Assembly (NCBI RefSeq): GCF_009729095.1
Contig: NZ_VTGX01000003.1
Coordinates: 310,001 to 374,000 of the forward strand
Direction of reading: 5' to 3'
DNA length: 64,000 nucleotides
Source of the DNA: Mycolicibacterium sp. CBMA 247
Lineage (GTDB): Bacteria > Actinomycetota > Actinomycetes > Mycobacteriales > Mycobacteriaceae
Shown here: positions 61,003-64,000 of the stretch, piece by piece
Position numbering within the stretch: position 1 is the first letter of the stretch
Layout: each line of letters opens with the position of its first letter
Notes under the pieces: model-generated
The model's database searches: none
What the model saw: only the letters and a program-made list of their open reading frames with translations
Told to the model about the DNA's origin: nothing
Program-made: the position numbers and the translations under genes

Positions 61003-62403
61003 CTACGAGTCGCGCGACCCGTGAACGTTGGCTGGGCAGTGTGGCGTCATTGCTGTCTGCGATGTAGGTGTGGTGTCTCTGATCGCCCGAACATGGATCA
61101 ACCCGCCACGATGCGGCACGAAGGTGACATGTTTCGCCCTCTGCTTCTCGTCGGCTGCGGTGGTGGTGCTCAACTCGACCCGGCGCAGGATCTCACGCAG
61201 CACGAGCCGAATCTCGATCATGGCGAAGGTGGCACCGAGGCAGCGGCGATTTCCGCCGCCGAAAGGCAGCCAGGTGGTCGGGCTCAGGGTGGCGCCGAGC
61301 ATTCGATCGGGGTCGAACCGGTCCGGATCCTGGTACACCGCGGCGCTCGCGTGCACCAGCCCGATCGCCGGGTCGACCATGACACCGGCCGGCAGCAGGT
61401 AGCCGCCCACCTCGGTCGGCTCCTTCAGAACCCGGCCCGAGCTGAACAGCACCGGACGGATCCGCAACGTTTCCTTGATGACGGCGTCGAGGTACTCGTC
61501 GCCGGCCGGGTCGCCTGCGGCGCTGGCATCGGCGGCCCGCACCGCCTTGGCCAGCGCGGCAGGGTGGCGGGTCAGCCGCTCCAGCGCCCAGGACAGTGCC
61601 GTCGCGGTGGTCTCGTGTCCGGCCGCGATCGCCGTCAGGAGCTGGTCGCGCAGTTCACTGTCGGACATCGTGCGTCCGTCGTCGTCGGCTGCGCGGACCA
61701 GCATGGCCAGCACATCGGTGCGTTCGGCCAGGTTGGGGTCGGCGCGACGGTCGGCGATCTCGGCGTAGAGCAGGGCGTCGGTTTCCGCGAATCGCCGGCG
61801 CACTCCTCGCCATGGGCGATGGCGCCGCAGGCTCGGTTTCGTAATCGCCGGTGTTTCCCACGGTTTCATGTAGAGCAGTCGCGGCACGACCTTGCGCAGC
61901 GCGGCCAGCCGCGCTGGGTCGCTGGCGCCGATGACGGTCCGCAGGATCACCTCGAGCGTGATCTCTGTCGTCTTGGGCGCTATCGGGAAGCCCTTGCCGA
62001 CCGGCCAGCCGGCGATGTTCGCGGCAGCGATCGCGGCCATCTGGGCAGCCTGATTTGCGACGACGTCGCGATGAAACGCCGGCATCGTCAGGCGACGCAG
62101 GGTGTGGTGCGCGTCCTCGTCGAGCACAAACAGGGAACTGTCACCGAGGAGTCCACGAAAAAACCAATGCGCTTCGCCGGAATGAAAAACCCGGGGGTCG
62201 CCGGCATACACCGTCTTGATGTCGGCGGGATCCGCAAGGTACACGACCGTACCTGACAGCGGAATACGCAGCGTAAACACGTTGCCATAGCGGCGCTGGC
62301 ACCCGGACAGAAAGCGTAGACCGTAGCCCGCCATCAACGCGGACTGCACCACCATGGGAAGCCTAGGTCCGGGCGGCAGTGCGGTTTTCGCGGTATAGCT
62401 CAC
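61003..62403 (-). CDS. cytochrome P450 monooxygenase
   Basis: 466 aa from the GTG at 62403 (MSYTAKTALPPGPRLP), with aggga upstream. Landmarks are the oxygen-activation I-helix AIAAGHETTATALSWAL, ExxR as Glu311-x2-Arg314 (ETLR), and the heme loop FGGGNRRCLGATFA with thiolate ligand Cys388. Pro-rich N-terminus without a long membrane anchor. The LTMPAFHRDVVANQAAQM region resembles mycobacterial CYP135/CYP138-like proteins; the family number is uncertain. It is divergent from mbtH-NRPS, so the P450 may hydroxylate the lipopeptide's fatty acid or amino acid. It is not part of the canonical GPL locus known to me. Confidence 0.88.
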   Translation of the reverse strand: MSYTAKTALPPGPRLPMVVQSALMAGYGLRFLSGCQRRYGNVFTLRIPLSGTVVYLADPADIKTVYAGDPRVFHSGEAHWFFRGLLGDSSLFVLDEDAHHTLRRLTMPAFHRDVVANQAAQMAAIAAANIAGWPVGKGFPIAPKTTEITLEVILRTVIGASDPARLAALRKVVPRLLYMKPWETPAITKPSLRRHRPWRGVRRRFAETDALLYAEIADRRADPNLAERTDVLAMLVRAADDDGRTMSDSELRDQLLTAIAAGHETTATALSWALERLTRHPAALAKAVRAADASAAGDPAGDEYLDAVIKETLRIRPVLFSSGRVLKEPTEVGGYLLPAGVMVDPAIGLVHASAAVYQDPDRFDPDRMLGATLSPTTWLPFGGGNRRCLGATFAMIEIRLVLREILRRVELSTTTAADEKQRAKHVTFVPHRGGLIHVRAIRDTTPTSQTAMTPHCPANVHGSRDS

Positions 62404-62786
62404 TTTTGCGTGATCCCTAGCTACTAGACGATATGGACGCTGACAAGCCGACGCCTCGGGCTCCAACTGACGCGGATTGCCGGTCGCGGGGGACACGCGC
62501 TCGATCCACGGTCGCAGATCCGGGCTCTACGGTATTTCCCAACCGTACGAGTGTTGGGTTGGGTGCGGGGCAGTTTCGGCGGTTGCACATGCCGACTGTC
62601 CAGAACTACCGAGCGCGGTCGCCGGCCGTCGCCACAAGACACTACCTACTGGACGGATCTGGCCACCTCAGAGCCACTTCGAGGCCGTTCCCGCTTGTGA
62701 CACCCAGGTGAACGGTCCACAGGTTTGCCGAAATCACCGTCAGGTTCGAACCGGGTGGGCGCCCCTCGGCCCGTTCGCGCGGTGTG

Positions 62787-62806
62787 CGCTGAGCCAGTGC
62801 TCAGCG
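62787..62806. repeat. perfect inverted repeat in the P450-mbtH intergenic region
   Basis: CGCTGAGC (62787-62794) and GCTCAGCG (62799-62806) are exact inverted copies with a 4-nt centre. As RNA it is a stable tetraloop-size hairpin in either direction; as DNA it is a 20-bp palindrome-like operator. It is far from both start codons (about 360-400 bp). Confidence 0.6.
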
Positions 62807-63072
62807 GGAGTGATCACTTTGAATCTGTATCGCACTAGACGCAGTCGGGGTGGAAACTGTGCCTCGACAAGCACCGCGAAAACACGCCACCGGTCACTCA
62901 GCAAACTAATTGTCTCGCCAGAAGCTGTCGACGCAACTGCCGGTGGTGGCTGCGTCAGCAGGGCATTTGCCTACAGAAAGCCTAGGGCTAACGGCTAATT
63001 CGCAATGTGAACAGTATCGTGCTGAGTGAAGCTGCACCGCGTACCACACACTGGGCGCAACAACAGCAAATA

Positions 63073-63101
63073 TTGACGATTTTTCTAAAACTGCCTACCG
63101 A
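63073..63101 (+). promoter_or_regulatory. candidate mbtH-NRPS promoter
   Basis: TTGACG (63073-63078) is a good -35 match, and 17 nt later TACCGA (63096-63101) is an imperfect -10. It would give an untranslated leader of roughly 60 nt before the mbtH GTG. A second hexamer TAGCTT (63117-63122) fits TANNNT but lacks a -35 at the right distance. Confidence 0.3.
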
Positions 63102-63166
63102 CTGCGTGGTCTCGGTTAGCTTTAGAACGTGTTCCCCTCAACTCGCCTAGACGGTCTGGAGAACTG

Positions 63167-63397
63167 GTGAGCATCAATCCATTCGACGACGACAGCGGCA
63201 ATTTCTTCGTCTTGGTCAACGACGAGGAGCAACACAGCTTGTGGCCGGCCTTTGCCGATGTTCCCGCCGGTTGGCGAGTGGCCTACGGCGAGGCGGACCG
63301 CGCCGCGTGTCTGGACTACATAGAGCAACACTGGGCCGACATTCGGCCGAGGAGTCTGCGCGAGAGGTTGGCACAGGGCCGGACTGTTGATCAGTAA
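63167..63397 (+). CDS. mbtH: MbtH-like NRPS accessory protein
   Basis: 76 aa, GTG start with ggag at 63158-63161. MbtH proteins bind adenylation domains and are required for their folding or activity. The signature is intact: NPFDDDSGNFFVLVNDEEQHSLWP, WRVAYGEADRAACLDYIEQHW and the C-terminal DIRPRSL. Each GPL locus carries such a gene directly before the peptide synthetase; here it overlaps the NRPS start by 11 bp. Confidence 0.95.
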   Translation: MSINPFDDDSGNFFVLVNDEEQHSLWPAFADVPAGWRVAYGEADRAACLDYIEQHWADIRPRSLRERLAQGRTVDQ

Positions 63398-64000
63398 GCC
63401 GCGGGCTGGAATCCACGGAAGTGATCACGGGGCACTTCCACTCACGCGGGGGCAGCTGGACATTTGGCTTGCCGAGGAAACCGGGCGCGCCGGTGTCAAA
63501 TGGCAGCTGGGCATGCTCGGGCGAATCGAGGGTGTCATCGAGCATGACCTGCTCGAGCGGGCGATTCGTCAGGTGGTGCGTGAGGCCGAACCCCTAAGAG
63601 CCACCTTCTCGGAACTAGATGGTCAGGTTTTCCAGACGGTAGTCGACTATCCGGATATCGAACTTGCTCGACACGACCTGACGAGTTCACCCGATCCGGC
63701 GCAGGACGCCTACCGGGTAGCGTCCTCGATCCGACGAACGCCGATGCCCCTCAGCGGCCCGCTGTTCAAGTTCGCACTGCTGCAGGCGCGGGCCGATGAG
63801 TTCTACTTTTTTGTGTGCTGCCACCACATTGCGATAGACGGAATCGGCATCGGACTCGTCTGCCATCGGATTGCCACCGTCTATTCGGCAATCGCAACGG
63901 ACACGCCGATTCCTCCGCCGATCTTCGGATCGTTGAAGAGTCTCGTCGATTGCGAATCAGAATACGAGGCTACCGACGATTACCTCGACGATCAGGCCTA
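63387..64000 (+). CDS. non-ribosomal peptide synthetase, N-terminal condensation domain (truncated by window end)
   Basis: The frame is open from a TTG at 63387, inside the mbtH end, to the last base; 204 codons are visible and the gene continues. The first domain is a condensation domain: the opening ALPLTRGQLDIWLAEETGRAG matches C-domain core 1, and the catalytic His pair and Asp are in CCHHIAIDGIG (His146, His147, Asp151). An NRPS that begins with a C domain suggests acylation of the first amino acid, as in the lipopeptide core of GPL (mps1-like). Module number and amino-acid specificity lie outside the window. Start codon is inferred. Confidence 0.88.
   Translation, partial: MISKPRAGIHGSDHGALPLTRGQLDIWLAEETGRAGVKWQLGMLGRIEGVIEHDLLERAIRQVVREAEPLRATFSELDGQVFQTVVDYPDIELARHDLTSSPDPAQDAYRVASSIRRTPMPLSGPLFKFALLQARADEFYFFVCCHHIAIDGIGIGLVCHRIATVYSAIATDTPIPPPIFGSLKSLVDCESEYEATDDYLDDQA

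Larger units (their letters stand above)
62404..63166. other. 763-bp divergent regulatory region between the P450 gene and mbtH
   Basis: No convincing gene; a 173-codon open frame (62477-62998) has no recognisable features or ribosome binding site. A minus-strand TATCGT (62433-62428) could be the P450 -10 element. A perfect 8-bp hairpin or dyad, CGCTGAGC-cagt-GCTCAGCG, lies at 62787-62806. The stretch 63000-63110 is markedly AT-rich for this genome and contains a promoter-like pair upstream of mbtH. Long divergent regions often hold complex regulation. Confidence 0.5.

Noticed and set aside
62477..62998. 173-codon open frame in the P450-mbtH intergenic region
   Set aside because: No ribosome binding site, Cys/Arg-rich shadow-type composition, no recognisable domain, and it spans a probable divergent promoter region.

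Overview
The window is high-GC actinobacterial chromosome and almost certainly comes from a rapidly growing mycobacterium (Mycolicibacterium type). Markers are a DUF222/HNH 13E12-family protein, a MamA-like methylase, the block bcpB-trpE-(Rv1610-like)-trpC-trpB-trpA-lgt-(Rv1615/Rv1616-like)-pykA-tesB-cydCDBA-(Rv1624c-like)-cya in M. tuberculosis order, a Dps2-type ferritin, MmpS/MmpL4 transporters and glycopeptidolipid-type genes. GTG and TTG starts and 4-bp start/stop overlaps are frequent. No rRNA, tRNA, CRISPR array or insertion sequence was recognised.

Layout. 1-3.9 kb: a partial HNH protein, then an overlapping adenine methylase and putative restriction partner. 3.9-7.3 kb: a GntR-ABC ATPase operon diverging from leuA, which has a short leader peptide with three Leu codons followed by competing hairpins. 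7.3-16 kb: bcpB, the trp operon, lgt with a very long acidic tail, and two small membrane proteins. 16-24.5 kb: gltB-gltD (inserted relative to M. tuberculosis), pykA and tesB. 24.5-31.4 kb, minus strand: a DUF4190-like protein, cydC, cydD, cydB, cydA and an HdeD/DUF308 protein; the cydA promoter carries a dyad and a CRP-like site. 31.5-40.5 kb: a polar amino acid ABC importer, a rhodanese, a two-component pair, a DUF2339 protein, dps2 and the membrane adenylyl cyclase gene cya.

40.7-64 kb is an accessory lipopeptide locus. It holds a Pro/Ala-rich anchored protein, mmpS, two mmpL4-type genes, a hemophore-like protein, a sulfotransferase, a condensation-fold acyltransferase, three paralogous GT1 glycosyltransferases, two gap genes, two class I methyltransferases, a TylF-type O-methyltransferase, a cytochrome P450, mbtH and the beginning of an NRPS that runs off the window. 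The gene set matches the logic of a mycobacterial glycopeptidolipid (GPL) locus: the NRPS builds the lipopeptide, GT1 enzymes glycosylate it, methyltransferases methylate the sugars, and MmpL/MmpS/Gap move it to the surface.

The sulfotransferase, P450, second gap and hemophore-like gene go beyond the GPL gene set I know, and the cluster sits at the cya synteny breakpoint. The most interesting hypothesis here is a sulfated, acylated GPL-like surface lipid. The product is inferred and cannot be read from sequence alone.
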